A stretch of 64,000 nt of DNA from Rhodamnia argentea (GCF_020921035.1 NC_063157.1:1550001-1614000), one strand, 5' to 3'; positions 46,460 through 58,075 are shown, counted from the first letter of the stretch. Made by a program: numbers and translations. The notes: a model not told the origin generated them from the sequence alone.

Positions 46460-48086
46460 TCAAGCAGCGGACTGCAGCCACTCCTGCAGTGTTGGCGTAG
46501 AAACTCCAACATTCTTCATGTCGAAGATATTCGCTGTCCCAGAAGCAAAACGAGAAATTTTGAATCAATCGCGGGACTATAGCAACCAAAGCATGAGATG
46601 ACAACTGAATTTGAATGTTGCGGTCAATCGAGATAAAGAATCTTTCATGAGAAATTTAAAATACAGAGCAAAAATCTACTTTGCACCTAAAACATTCCAC
46701 CCTGAGGCCCAAAAGACATCACAGCACGACTTACCTACGTGAAAGACCATCAAGGCAGTGATAATGAAAATGAGGCTAATGTAATCGTTCGAATATTTTA
46801 CAGAACCTTCATCAGTATCTGTCTACTGCTATCATTTCCTTCAAAGGGAATATAGAGAACAGGAAATACTTTCTTTCCAACATCATACCGTGATGGACCT
46901 CAGGAGTAGCAGCAGCAGTGGCATCAACAAGTACAGTAACAGATCGGTAATCAAGTTCCACTGCGTCAAAGACCGTTTGCCTAATGCAGTTTGGAGTTTG
47001 AACACCTGCAAATGTCGAGACCAAGATATTAATAATCTGCCACCACCAATAAATCACTTCAAAACTGTTCAGCCAAGAAAGTGGCGGGAACATTGACTTG
47101 ACTTACCGGCTATGACTAAACTATTTATTCCAGCACCCTGAAGAACCGAATGAAGATGTGTCGCAAAGAATGCACTGAACCGCGTCTTCACCAATTTATA
47201 ATCTCCTTCTCTAATCACCAAGCCATCGACCAATTCAGCGCCCACACTACCCTTGCTCATCGGACCCACTTTTCCAGACGAGTAGAAATGTTGACGGAAG
47301 AGTTCGACATCTCTTCCTTGCGGATCATGCTCTCGGACCACCTAACAGTGTACCGATGATGATCACCATAAAAAATTCCCGTTACTATATGCTCGTCAGG
47401 TTCTTTAAAAGTGCTCTCTCTCACTCAAAACATATTAGAAAGGGTAAAAGAAAGCACTTTGTCCACATTTACGGTCACTGAAGATTCACCACATTAAGAT
47501 GAAGCAATTTGTAGCTTCTGATAGCTGAACATAATGAGGAAAATGGGTTTGTGGCGTTTTAGTCTCTGGTCAATCAAGGCATCGCCGCTTGCTTCATCAA
47601 AACGTTCCTCTTTCTATGTTTATAACAAGCTTATAATAACAGTCGCAACTTTCGTTCAAGTTCAGCATTTCAAGAATCACACGAAATAGCATCAAGATAT
47701 CATCTTTCTGCAGAAAAATCTACTGTAATCCCAAGATTTCAGCAGATTTAAACTGGGAAAAAAAGGGCAAGTCTGTACAAGAGTGGAAAGGGAGTACCCA
47801 AACTACAAGAATGCCACGACGCCGAGCAAATTCAACAGCCTCTATCACATTGGGGACGACGGCTTTCCCGCCTTTGACCCACATCACACTTCCCTCTTCT
47901 ATAAAATCTTTCTGCCAAAGAAGAAAGGAAAAACGGAGATGTTCACGTCAGTGAACAAGTAACACGCACCCACTTACATGTTCGAACGGAATCATATCAA
48001 ATCCCGGCAGTTAGAGAGAGAGAGACACACACACACACCTGCATGTCGATGACTAGTAGAGCTGTGCGCTTCGATTGATCTTCCAT
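46460..48086 (-). CDS. Isochorismatase-family hydrolase, nicotinamidase-like (At3g16190 type)
   Basis: Five exons: 48039-48086, 47798-47911, 47107-47341, 46889-47005, 46460-46533; 195 aa. Order: RTALLVIDMQKDF (putative catalytic Asp), VPNVIEAVEFARRRGILVVW, REHDPQGRDVELFRQHFY, KLVKTRFSAFFATHLHSVLQ (putative Lys), LVIAGVQTPNCIRQTVFDA (putative Cys) and ATPEVHH-ANIFDMKNVGV. So the D-K-C triad of the cysteine-hydrolase fold looks present. Known: the Arabidopsis counterpart (remembered) is labelled a probable inactive nicotinamidase, and metal-binding His residues of true nicotinamidases are not obvious here. The substrate is unknown. Intron 1 starts directly in a (GT)n run, so its donor is CAG|GTGTGTGT. 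Convergent to AAE13. Confidence 0.9.
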
Positions 48087-48950
48087 GTGACAAAGACAAG
48101 CCGAAGAATCAGAGCTCGGAAACACTTTGCTGAATTTGTTTCGGAGGTGGGGTTGAATCGATCTTCGATGGGACTGATTTTCCAGATTCTCCCTTCTGGT
48201 GACAATTGAGTTAATTATGCATCGAACTTTTATTTATATAACATGATTCATGAATTTCACTTCAAAAATATCATCTCCAAATTTCTAATTTATTCAAAAC
48301 GATTCCTAATATATTCGCTAAGCTATATGAAAATATATAAAATCTTAAGAACACTTTAGAGATTAGATCAAAATTTAGAAATGACATTACACATTGAACG
48401 AAAATTCATTAGCCATATTAAAAAGTTCAAAAACAACTTTATAGATTAATCAAAGTTTGCAAAAATAACTTCGCACGTTAATTAAAATTTAGAGATCATT
48501 TGTGTTGTTTTTTTTTTTTTTGGTTAGGGGAGATTTTCTCTCTTTTTGTTGAATAAGTATATGTATATCCATCAACAAAAATTGGATTCAAGGAAATTGA
48601 AAAAAGTGGACTGAAAAGTGGGTGCAATCTTATTTACGAAAAGCCACCAGTGTTAAACCTCTTTTCATTGAAGCAATGAAATCCTAGAATTTTGTGCCTA
48701 AGTTCCCAAAAAGCAACAGGGTTTAAGCCCCTTTCAGGAAAGCAATCGTAGCGCAATAGATCTTGTTTAGCCAACGAAATACGGATCGTCGGATTCGGGT
48801 CAGGATCATGTCCGCTTGGATGTTTCCTTTAGCTCAGTAGAAGGATGAAGAAGAAGAACACAATCCTTGGGAAGATCGACTTTAAGTCCATATGACAGGT
48901 TATGACCTTTCTCTTATATTTGTTTAACTCCGTAACGGTTACTTCCGATT
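48087..48950. other. Upstream region of the isochorismatase-like gene
   Basis: AT-rich. Between 48300 and 48500 the phrase 'AAA(A/C)TT(T/C)AGA(A/G)AT' and AACTTT(A/C)GA-type wording repeats loosely, as in a decayed repeat. A poly-T run followed by GGTTAGGGG lies at 48510-48530. No gene seen. Confidence 0.4.
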
Positions 48951-50469
48951 AGACCTGTCAAATGGGTGGGTCGGATCGGGTTTGGATCGGATCTTACATG
49001 ATCCAATCCAAATTGACTTATTAATCTGTTTATGACTCATTTATGTATGGTACATATTTTTTGATCCATACCCAACCCAACTCATACCCAACATATACCC
49101 GACCCAATCCATATTGCTAAAATACTTTTATATTATATCCAATTTAACATTATTTATTTCTTATAAATTTTTGAAAAAAATATATTGCCAATTGTGGACA
49201 ATTTTTATAATTTAAAAAGAATCTGAATTTTTTAATAAAAAATCTGATTTTTTATTTTTATTTCTTTTAAAAAAATTTATTATTTTTTATCCGAATTTTT
49301 ATTTCTTTTTCTATTTTTCTTTTATTTATTTTTCTTCTTTCTTTCTTTCTTTTTTTCTTTTCTCTTCCTTCTACCTCCTTCCTTCATCATCGCTGTGCCT
49401 TGGCAATCGGCCACTAGCGCGGCCGACCCCGACAAGCTCAAGCTCGCCCGACGCCGATCCAGGCGAGCACGATCCCTCTCTCGAAGTCTTCATCTCTCTC
49501 AAAATAGTCGTAGAGTTTTCCTTTTTCCAGGGATTTCAACCGGATCTAACCCAAATGTTAACCTCTCAAATCGAAATGGAAAATTGCAAAGTGGTATGGC
49601 GAAGAGGATTGAGTCCGTGGATGGAGCTCTTCTCATCCTGGCTCACAACAGACAATTGCAGAAGTTCACCCATCTTCTTTTTTATTTTTTTCCCTTTGCT
49701 GATGGGCGGACATGGATTTATGGAAATCCTTTTGGTGTCTATACATGCATATTCTCTCTTTTTTGGCCTTGCCCTGTTCTGAGCTCTTCAACCGCATTTA
49801 CTTCTCTGCGCCGTTGACGACTGTACCTATGTACGCAATGGGGAGGCTGAATGAGATGTAGGAAAAGGATTGGCTGGAGCATTGGCTGAGGGCGATGAGA
49901 AGTTGGGAATCAAGCGATGCTTTCGCCTACAGACGAAGGTGGGGATCGTGCTCGCCAGGATCGGCGTCGGGCGAGCTTGAGCTTGCCGGGATCGGCTGTG
50001 TTGGTTGCCGATTGTCGAGGCACAGCGACGGTGAAGGAAGGAGGTAGAAGGAAGAGAAAAAAAAAAAAGAAAGAAAGAAAGAAGAAAAATAAATAAAAGA
50101 AAAATAAAAAATAGAAAAAGAAATAAAAATTCGGATAAAAAATCACAACTTTTAAAAGAAATAAAAATAAAAAATCAGATTTAAAAAAAAAAATCGGATT
50201 CTTTTTAAATTATAAAAATTGTCCACAATTGGCAATATATTTTTTTCAAAAATTTATAAGAAATAAATAATGTTATATTGGATATAATATAAAAGTATTT
50301 TAGTAATATGAGTCGAGTAGAGTATGAATTGGATATGTGTTGGGTTGGATATGGATAAAAAAATTTGTACTATACATAAATGGGTCATAAACGAATTAAT
50401 ACGTCAATTTGAGCCGGACTAGTTAAGACCCGATCCAAACCCGACCCAACCCACCCATTTGACAGATCT
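48951..50469. mobile_element. Long-terminal-inverted-repeat (Mutator-like or fold-back) element
   Basis: Left arm 48951 to about 49475 starts AGACCTGTCAAATGGGTGGG. The right arm, about 49943-50469, read on the minus strand starts AGATCTGTCAAATGGGTGGG. The arms align almost end to end, including GGGTTTGGATCGG, a shared A/T-rich part (TATATTGCCAATTGTGGACA) and a GC-rich inner block (CAAGCTCAAGCTCGCCCGAC), with roughly 10-15 percent difference by eye. The middle is about 470 bp with no transposase frame. Flanks CTTCCGATT (48942-48950) and CTTCCAATA (50471-50479) look like an imperfect 9-bp target duplication, the Mutator size. Non-autonomous. Confidence 0.75.
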
Positions 50470-50889
50470 TCTTCCAATAGACACTAACAAATTAAATTCG
50501 AGATTGTCTACTATGTTTTTCTGTTTTTACCATATGATCCGAATATCGTTCAAGAATTAACATATTCATTGATTTGAGAATTTTAATTCTTCTGCCAAAT
50601 ACAATCGTATTGTGTATTTCTCATTGGCCAACCCTGGATTTCCAGAATTCATGGACAGAAATTAGTGTAAAAGATCTACCCATTCCCCACTCCAATCTAG
50701 ATTAATCCCCAGTAAACCAATTAAAACCACCAAAAGAAAAATAAAAACCCTCCACTTTTCCCTCTCTTTGCATATCTAGAAGAGGGTAAAAAATGGTTTC
50801 ACTTATGCACTTTAAGGTTCCCAAATGACAGCATTCTTCGGTGCGTCGGTTAAAGTTGCTGCAATGCTCCCTTGCTCCAACCAGATAAA
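50470..50889. other. PEX2 3' flank
   Basis: Downstream of the PEX2 stop codon, AT-rich, no other feature seen. Confidence 0.5.
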
Positions 50890-53800
50890 TCATTTTCCAG
50901 AGCTTGTACTTCCAACAGATTCGCTGTAACGTTGCATCGCAACAACCGGTTCACCACATCGGGAACATCGGAACGAAGGAGCTGCTGCACATCGAGTTCT
51001 CAGACAGTAGTAACAGTACCTGCCAGCAATTAAATCAAAAATAGGAAAAATTCAACAACCCTTGATACGTTGGAGGCCTGTATAAAACAGGCTGTGGACA
51101 CATTCAAGTTGACCTCTCTAAACTATGTGGACGAGAAAAGAGCTGAATACAATGCAAAAGTGAGAAGAGGATGTGCATTTGGGTTTTTCTACCTGTGTCG
51201 ACATGGGACAGCAAGGAAGGGAATGCTTGGGCTATTTTGGCAAATGGGGCATGCAGAGTCATCTCTTGCAGAGCCTGCATCCTTGTCCTTTGAAAATGGG
51301 CGGAGGAGATTTTTTACAGTAGAGGAATTCAAAAGAGGAAGAAGTAATAGCAACATTTCCTGCACATAACTTTTCACGTTTAGACCGACAGATACTATCA
51401 AAATAGAGTTGGCACAGAAAGCAGCTAAGTCGTATTAGTGCCTCTTATCCCCTAAAATGCTAAGTATTTCTCAGTATCTCACTTCACACTTATTACTGGA
51501 AATCACTTGCAAAGGCTGACTGCTTGTTTATGCAAAACCCACTTGGAACCCCAACAACAATATAACATATCATAGCATATGTACTCTGTTTATATGAGGG
51601 GCAGATATTGCAACTAATACAACAGCTTAGTGTCACCACCAGAAGAACAATAATACCAAGGCCTTGGCCCCACTTTGGTAAGGGATTAATAAATATTTAA
51701 AAATGAGCAAAAAAGAAAAGAAAGAAAAATATATCCCTTTGCCCCCTAATTAATAGGAATCAACTTTAGCCAAAACAACAAAGAAATATTACCGAAAATT
51801 CATTCCAGACTAGTTGGCGATTCATATACTCAAAGCTTACGGCTCGATTCATGTTTGGGTTACCATAGACAAGCCTTGCTTTCAAAGCTCTCTCAATAAG
51901 AGTCCTATACCTGTAATTTAACAACATACAAAGATTATTATTCCAATAGGTAATATTCTGCGAAATATTTCCCAAGCCTGAAATTGACTTAATGTAAAAA
52001 ATCTCCACATGAGGACATATCACTAGGAAAGAAAGCAGGAAAGGAAACTACCCCAAACACCCTAAATTAAAGATACATAACAAAACAAAACACAATCCTT
52101 GCCGTGAAAGATCTTCAATGTTTCACAGTGCTCATCGGAGCCGTCATCATGGTCATTTTCAACCATTCTACATGTTCGGATAAATGAATACCCGGAGGAA
52201 GCTATTCTGATTTCTGGGATGCTTACTAATGTCTTAATAGTCGCAAATCTTAAACGTCGCATCTATATTCCATATTTATCCAAGTTTTATATGAGCTCAA
52301 GTTTGCAGCCAAAATGCCACTTCCCACATTTGGTAAATTGTTGCCTATGCCTGTGGAAAGCTAGAACATCATGGGATTTTAGGACTTTCTCATCCCAATG
52401 CACAGCAAGGCCTACATTTCATGAAATTAGGACAGGGAGAGTCAGATGGATTTCTTCAGCAAGACTTCACAGTATATCCCTAAACCAGTGTGGCTAATCA
52501 TCCCAACAGGTAACTACCATCAACTTATTCATCCCATTGCCCATAGTCGTTGCAGGATGTGTATCAGTGATGACAATCATTCGACTCTAGCTTCTAGAAC
52601 TTAGCAGCAAAAGAGAGTTTGTTGCTCAAGCACTAACCTTCCAGTGTAAAGAAATATAAGTAGGTTGCCAAATGAGGCAGCTTTATAAAATCCCTCCACC
52701 CGTTGTACCAAAACCCATGCCCACCGCAAAAATGACCTCTGTAGATATCAGAGACACACATTAAACTCAATTCAATAAAATTATAATCAAGGAATAAAAC
52801 AAAATATCTTAACAGATTCAATACCTGCTCAGAATCACCCCATCTACGAAAAGCAGAAAATGACTGTATGCGGGCCCAGATATATTGACCACCAACACTG
52901 GCAATGCAATACCAAATCTTCTGAGCAACAGTCAGGCCAGGTCCTTCCAAGCCTGTTCTCACTATGAGAAAGTTTGCCCAAGTTCAATAGTGTGTCCAAG
53001 CATATAGGTTAAACTGATCTACGCGTGTCATTCTTACCTAGCGATAGACTAATTAGAGGCAAGAATTACTAGCTTAAACTTAAAGTGGATGAAGAAAAAC
53101 AAGAAAGCTGGCAAGATAAGTATTCTTACCTAGCGATAGACTAATTAGAAGTTGCGATATATTGCAACTAAAATCAGAAAGTAGAAAGGAAAATAAATGC
53201 TAACTTCTGTTGCTCACAGGTACGATCCCAAGTGGGTGTCAAGGCTGTCAAGTGGGAGAAAATGGTAGAGCATATGATGACTTAATGATAATATAAAAGC
53301 TTGTTCTCTTCCCTGAGGATAAGTATGCGGCAGAATAACAATGTCTTTTCAACACTATCATTATTACTTCTTAAATAGATTCGCAATGAATGTCAAGACA
53401 CCATATTGATCAAGCATGAATCATAGGGAAAGACATAGCAACTTACGCTTTCCTCTTGCTTCGGATGCACGTTCATCTCGATATCTCAAATTCATCAAGG
53501 CAATTCCAGGGGTGGGCTTATCCACCCAAATAGAGAATCTCCATATGAGGAATTCAAGAAAAGCATCCAGTTCCGGTTCATATTGGAATAACATTCCTGG
53601 CTAAACCAATAAAGGGGGCAATTAGTTCAAAATGCATATTACACAACCTCAAGCAGAGGGGGGGAACTAACAAAAAGCAGCAAGTACCTTCATCAAGGAG
53701 AAGACTTTCACCAACTGTTCTTTCAACATTGCTGACATCTCAATATCGAGTCTTGCAGCATCAAATTGATTAACTCGTGATATGGAAATTGGAATCGATG

Positions 53801-54460
53801 TCTGCAGCATTATTTGTGCAAATTATATAAGATCGTGATGAACTTGTCAGAAGGTCAGGCCTCTTGTGCTTCTCTGGCACATGAAAAATAGAAAGTACAC
53901 AGAATAGTCCTAAAAAAAAAGGAACTAGTACCAGCATATATAAGAGAAGCTAAAAGGAATGCCATGAAAATCTTGCCGTTGAACTAGTGACAACCTCGAT
54001 TAAAAAAAAAACTAGTGACAACCTATTACCATTTCGATTCTAAGCCTGTTGCCGCAAGAATTAAACCAATATACCAAGTACCAAGATGAACTTTGCCTAC
54101 GCTGAGCTCGGACTTGAGCTCACCCAGAATCAATAAGACTCCAATTCTCTAGATTCTAACTTTTATTCTTTCAGGCTTTCAGCATAAAGGAGGGAAAAGT
54201 CATACGAAGCGTCAATTTATTCAAACCGAACCCTAGAACGAAGCTTCAGAGGAGGAAATTTCCCGCGCGAATCCGCCGTTTTTAGCGACGAAATCGAGAT
54301 GTAAAAACGGAGGAAAAAGGCAACAACGGAAAGAAACCTCATGGTATAGGTGGGCGGATTGCCACTGAGGTTGCAATCTCCGGTAAGTGCTGACCCAAGC
54401 ATCTTCCGGTGGCGGCGGCGGCAAACTGCCGGTGCTGCTGCTGCTGCTGCTGCTGCTCAT
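50890..54460 (-). CDS. PEX2: Peroxisome biogenesis protein PEX2 (RING E3 ligase)
   Basis: Eight exons: 54338-54460, 53688-53801, 53447-53600, 52825-52961, 52638-52738, 51793-51910, 51193-51359, 50890-51019; 347 aa. Starts with a poly-Ser run, then PPPPPEDAWVSTYRRLQP, ISRVNQFDAARLDIEMSAML, PGMLFQYEPELDAFLEFLIW, RTGLEGPGLTVAQKIWYC, SFSAFRRWGDSEQ, hydrophobic segments (SFGNLLIFLYTGR, EMLLLLLPLLNSS), and a C-terminal RING with Cys/His at about 286, 289, 302, 304, 307, 310, 323 and 326 (CPIC ... PCRHRYCYYC ... FRCSRC). Known: PEX2, with PEX10 and PEX12, forms the membrane ubiquitin-ligase complex that recycles the import receptor PEX5. The poly-Ser is encoded by a CTG/CAG-type repeat (54432-54457) and makes the N-terminus longer than usual. 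Confidence 0.96.
54432..54457. repeat. Trinucleotide (GCT)n repeat encoding PEX2 poly-Ser
   Basis: About eight GCT units on the plus strand, read as AGC codons on the minus strand. A second broken block of GCTGCT/CAGCAG follows at 54468-54512 upstream of the start codon, probably in the 5' UTR. Confidence 0.85.
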
Positions 54461-55744
54461 TTGAAGCTCTTTGCTGCTGCTCCTGCTGCTAGTAGCAGCA
54501 GCAGCAGTCGCAGGGTTCGTCTTCGTTGTGATTGCTCAGACGCAGACGGCGGCAGCGACGACGACGCCGACGAAGAAGAAAGGTGAAGATGAAGACGACG
54601 AGTGGGGAGCAGCGGAATCAGCTCCGTTCCCGAGGAGGTGGAGAAATTTTTAGGGGAAAATGAAAGATGTATGGATGCTTTGGGCGGTTCCTTGAAAGAT
54701 GCCACTCAAGCGAAATGGCCAAAAAAGGTGGATCCAATTTGTGATATGCTATTCACACTTTGGACATCAACATTATATGATAAGTATATATAGGTAGGCA
54801 ATTTTTTTTGAGATCGTATGATTACAAAATTATGATATTTGTCGGGTGTGTCAAAAAAGCCTGCGCCAGACGGGCCGACCCGACCTGAAAATTCACTTAA
54901 TTTTCTAGCCTTTTTGGGCAAGCTTGGATACTCGGACCGGGCCAGCACCATGCCTGGTTTTTCTTATCACCAATATTTTCTTTTTAATTTAATTTTTTTA
55001 TTTTTTATTTTTATATTCTTTCATTTGATAGGTTTGTTAATTGATTTTGAATTAAAAAAAAAGAATCATACCAAAATTTCTGTTTCGGGTCGGCTCGGGC
55101 CGGACCGAGACCCTACCTGTTGACACCCCTAGTGTTTGTGTTTAATTCACTCACTTTCTTTTTATTTTGTTGCAAGTGTAGCGCTCGAACTTGACTTATT
55201 TGATTTGAATCTAAAGCTTCTATCACTTCGGCTTCGTTAGCTGGTTATTTCGCCCTTATAAATTTGATGGGAGTGAACTCTCTTTGTTCCTCTTTTTGTT
55301 TTCACAAAATGACCTTTAGGAGCAAAAGTCCTTAATTGGCTCAGCGATAAAAGCGTCGCAAGTTCAACCTGCATCGAAACGAATCTCTAAAAGACTCGAA
55401 TTGCATTATCTAAACCACATCATATCTAGTGTGGAGAGATTTCGTATCCATTAACATCTCGATTAGGTTGCATTGACACTGTCGCTACTATCGGACTTGG
55501 CGTCGCATAAAAGAATTACGGCCCAAATCGAACATTTTTTTTAGCATAAAACACATACTGAGAGCCACAAAGCAATAAGCGGGAGATCTATATGCCTCCA
55601 TAATTCAGATTTTAACACTAATAGATTCTCATGACCAAGGAGAGGTTCAAGATTCCAGCCATTTTGGCTATAGCGTAAATCGAGAATTCACAAATATCAC
55701 ACTTTAAGAAAAAGAAGGAAAAAAAAAAAAAACAATGCGTAAAG
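54461..55744. other. PEX2 upstream region and spacer to THA8-like
   Basis: The first 200 bases are GC-rich trinucleotide-repeat DNA, probably PEX2 leader and promoter. A MITE-like element lies at 54843-55131. Near 55336-55365 a weak A-box (TGGCTCAGCG) and B-box-like AGTTCAACCTGC might mark a SINE remnant. No gene seen. Confidence 0.45.
54843..55131. mobile_element. Short MITE with inverted GGGTGT(G)TCAA ends
   Basis: The left end reads CGGGTGTGTCAAAAAAGCC, and the right end, read on the minus strand, AGGGGTGTCAACAGGTAGG. Next inward are matching blocks with GGGCCGACCCGACC and CCCGAGCCGACCCGAAA. The middle is AT-rich. No coding frame and no clear target duplication. Similar CCGACCCG-rich ends occur in many plant MITEs of uncertain superfamily. 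Confidence 0.55.
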
Positions 55745-56512
55745 CTAAACTCTCAACACCTCCCGACCTTGATTAGCTCTATCATGACCATACCCAAACT
55801 CCTCGTCAATCTCATCGGCCAATCCCACCTCCCCCATCCTCCTCAGCCCCCGGCTCATAACCTTGACCGCATGATCCTCCACCTTGGCCCCCGGGCCCCA
55901 CCCGCTCCTCCTCATCAGCCCGTAAATCCTGACCGTCGATTCCCTCCTCCCCGCGCCGATCACGGCCTTCAGCAGCCTCGGCATCGCCTTGTTCCCCCAC
56001 TCGATGGGACCCTCCCGCTCCAGCTCCTCCACCAGCGCGTCCATCTCCTCCCCCATCCCCTGCCTCGCCAGCGCCGACGCCACGTCGGCGTAGAGGGAGA
56101 GCTCGACGGGCCGGTACTCGGACCGGACGACGGCGAGGACCTGGAGGGCGAGGGTGCACCGGTCCTGCCGGAGGAGCTCGCGGAGGGCGGCGAGGAGGTC
56201 GGACTTGAGGAGGCGCGTGAGGGAGCCGCGGAGGTGGGAGGGGAGGGCCGTGGTGGCCGCGGCGGCCGGGTCGGCCCGGTGCGCGCGCTTGAGGGACTGG
56301 ACGGCCTGGATCGCCTCGGTGCTGAGGCTGCGGCCCTTCACGAGGGGCCCGCGGTTGTCTCTGGGGCCGCACCGTATGGGGAGATGGCCGGCAGCGGCGG
56401 GAGTAGGTTTGCGCGGTGGCGGGTTGAGGGAAGTTGGGGAGATGGAGTGGAGAGAGAAGGTTGCGGTCATGGTGGTGATGGAAGCGGAAGGGACTGTGGG
56501 GTGGGCTTTCAT
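55745..56512 (-). CDS. THA8L: THA8-like short PPR protein, probably chloroplast
   Basis: Intronless, 255 aa. The ATG at 56512 (MKAHPTVPSASITT) is the first; a second ATG at 56470 (MTATFSLHSISPTSL) begins a better transit-peptide-like sequence. After it come CGPRDNRGPLVKGRSLSTEA, IQAVQSLKRAH, LTRLLKSDLLAALRELLRQD, ALQVLAVVRSEYRPVELSLY, GAGRRESTVRIYGLMRRSGW and VKVMSRGLRRMGEVGLADEI. Known: THA8 and THA8-like are unusually short PPR proteins (about four or five repeats) of chloroplasts; THA8 is needed for splicing of ycf3 and trnA introns. Very GC-rich third positions cause long antisense frames that are not genes. A tRNA-Ser gene sits 113 bp upstream on the same strand. Confidence 0.9.
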   Translation of the reverse strand: MKAHPTVPSASITTMTATFSLHSISPTSLNPPPRKPTPAAAGHLPIRCGPRDNRGPLVKGRSLSTEAIQAVQSLKRAHRADPAAAATTALPSHLRGSLTRLLKSDLLAALRELLRQDRCTLALQVLAVVRSEYRPVELSLYADVASALARQGMGEEMDALVEELEREGPIEWGNKAMPRLLKAVIGAGRRESTVRIYGLMRRSGWGPGAKVEDHAVKVMSRGLRRMGEVGLADEIDEEFGYGHDRANQGREVLRV

Positions 56513-56625
56513 ATCAACATGTGAAGTGACTCTTTTGCCACTAGGAAGTTATAGGATAGAAAATGGGAAAGGAATAGATTTAAAAATGGAAATAGATAAA
56601 ACAAAAATCGAGTGGGGTAAAAAGG

Positions 56626-56707
56626 CGTCGACAGCAGGATTCGAACCTGCGCAGGCAAAGCCCAACAGATTTCGAGTCTGTCTCCTTAACCACTCGGACA
56701 TATCGAC
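56626..56707 (-). tRNA. tRNA-Ser(CGA): tRNA-Ser (anticodon CGA)
   Basis: 82 nt on the minus strand. Acceptor stem GTCGATA pairs with TGTCGAC; A-box TGTCCGAGTGG; anticodon stem ACAGA/TCTGT around the loop CTCGAAA, so the anticodon is CGA (codon UCG); long variable arm as in class II tRNAs; B-box GGTTCGAATCC. A TTTTT pol III terminator follows at 56619-56623 on the plus-strand A run. No intron. Looks intact. Confidence 0.96.
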
Positions 56708-58075
56708 ATCTTCGTCATAGCAGCCAATCAAAAATAAAATATATACATTACTTACAGTCTTTACCATCTCTCCGTTTTGGAGCATAAGTGATGCTACATG
56801 TAGAAATTTGTTTGCACAATTGATTTACAGCACACACAACAAGAAATTATCACAATATATTTGATTTGATAGCACGATATTTATTTATGCATCCCACATC
56901 GCTCTTTCTCCAAATCACATGTAAAGTGCATAGTTGTGCACGAGGCTTAATTATCTGTATGATATCCAGACAAGATATTTAATGAAAGTCATTGAATGTT
57001 GAACTTTGATCTTTGCAAGACAAGAAATTTGTGCCCTGTCCTATGTCTAAGCAGTTTTATAAATCTTTGAAATGATACATAGCTCTCTACTTTTCTTCCA
57101 CATAAGCACACTACGTTATAGGGATATTACTCCCGCTATATAGTGTTTCACATCCATTGTGAAATTTTGTTTTGAGTAGCCGTGCATATGTCTGCATATG
57201 CTTATCTAAAGATCAAGGTGGTATTTAGAAAGTTGTTTGATCCATATACACAATCCATATGACGGCGGAGGTTGGCGGAGATGGGTATGATAAAAAAGAA
57301 TGTGAGGGCGTAATAAAAAGATGGTGAGTCGAGAAGTACTTTTTAAGTTGAAGAAGCTATTTTTTTTAACTTATCAAATTGAGGGAAAAATAACTTTAGA
57401 AGTGGAAATTCACTTCATAAGTAGAAATTTCTTTCGGACGTAAAAATTTTTACCAAACGGATTTATGTTTCGGAGGTTACATTACCAAGCAGATTTACGC
57501 TCCGGAAGTACTCCTGGAACAGAAATTCACTTTCATAAGTGTTATCATGCGCACCCTAAACAACTAATCGCATATCAATAGAACAGAGAGGCCCGCACCG
57601 GACCTCACAAAAAAAAAAAAAACCACACATTCTTCGCTACCATGGTGATCATATCTCTCATCCACATCATTCGTATTATGGATTTATCTAACAATCTTCT
57701 AAGTGTACGAGATGTGTCGATGAAAGTTTTGTCGAAATCATATTCTAGTAAAGGCACTCAACTATAAATAACAATGTGGTATTTCAAAGAAAGTTATCGA
57801 CTTGACAGTCTGACAATCTTGTTGGGGAAGCATTTTTCTATTTCAAATCATATTGAAATAGAAATAACTGTCTACCATCCACCGCTACATTAGATTCCAG
57901 TATTTGGTAAAGCATTTATCCATGGCCTGAACACACATTGACGCGTTGCACCCGACCAAATTTATTACCATGGCAGTAACCCTAGACATGAACAAAACAC
58001 TAGGAAGGCTACCCCACCTAAAAAGAAAGGCGTTTTGCCCACATCAGATGTGCAGTATCATCCTTTCGTTTTGCA
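56708..58075. other. Spacer between tRNA-Ser and the WD40 gene, with a MITE fragment
   Basis: Around 57320-57560 phrases such as GGAAATTCACTT, ACCAAACGGATTTATGTTTC and ACCAAGCAGATTTACGCTCC, ending CATGCGCACCCTAA, look like one end of a MITE; its other end was not found. The rest is AT-rich without recognisable features. The last 60 bases are the WD40 leader. Confidence 0.45.

Noticed and set aside
54457-54705. Frames on both strands in trinucleotide-repeat DNA upstream of PEX2
   Set aside because: Poly-Leu, poly-Ala and poly-Ser products of CTG/CAG repeats; no gene evidence.
55336-55400. Possible SINE head (A-box and B-box-like phrases)
   Set aside because: Box matches are weak and no 3' tail or target duplication was found.
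55769-56720. Two long plus-strand frames (251 and 188 codons) opposite THA8-like
   Set aside because: They are antisense to a GC-rich gene with recognised family sequence; long antisense frames are expected from its codon use.
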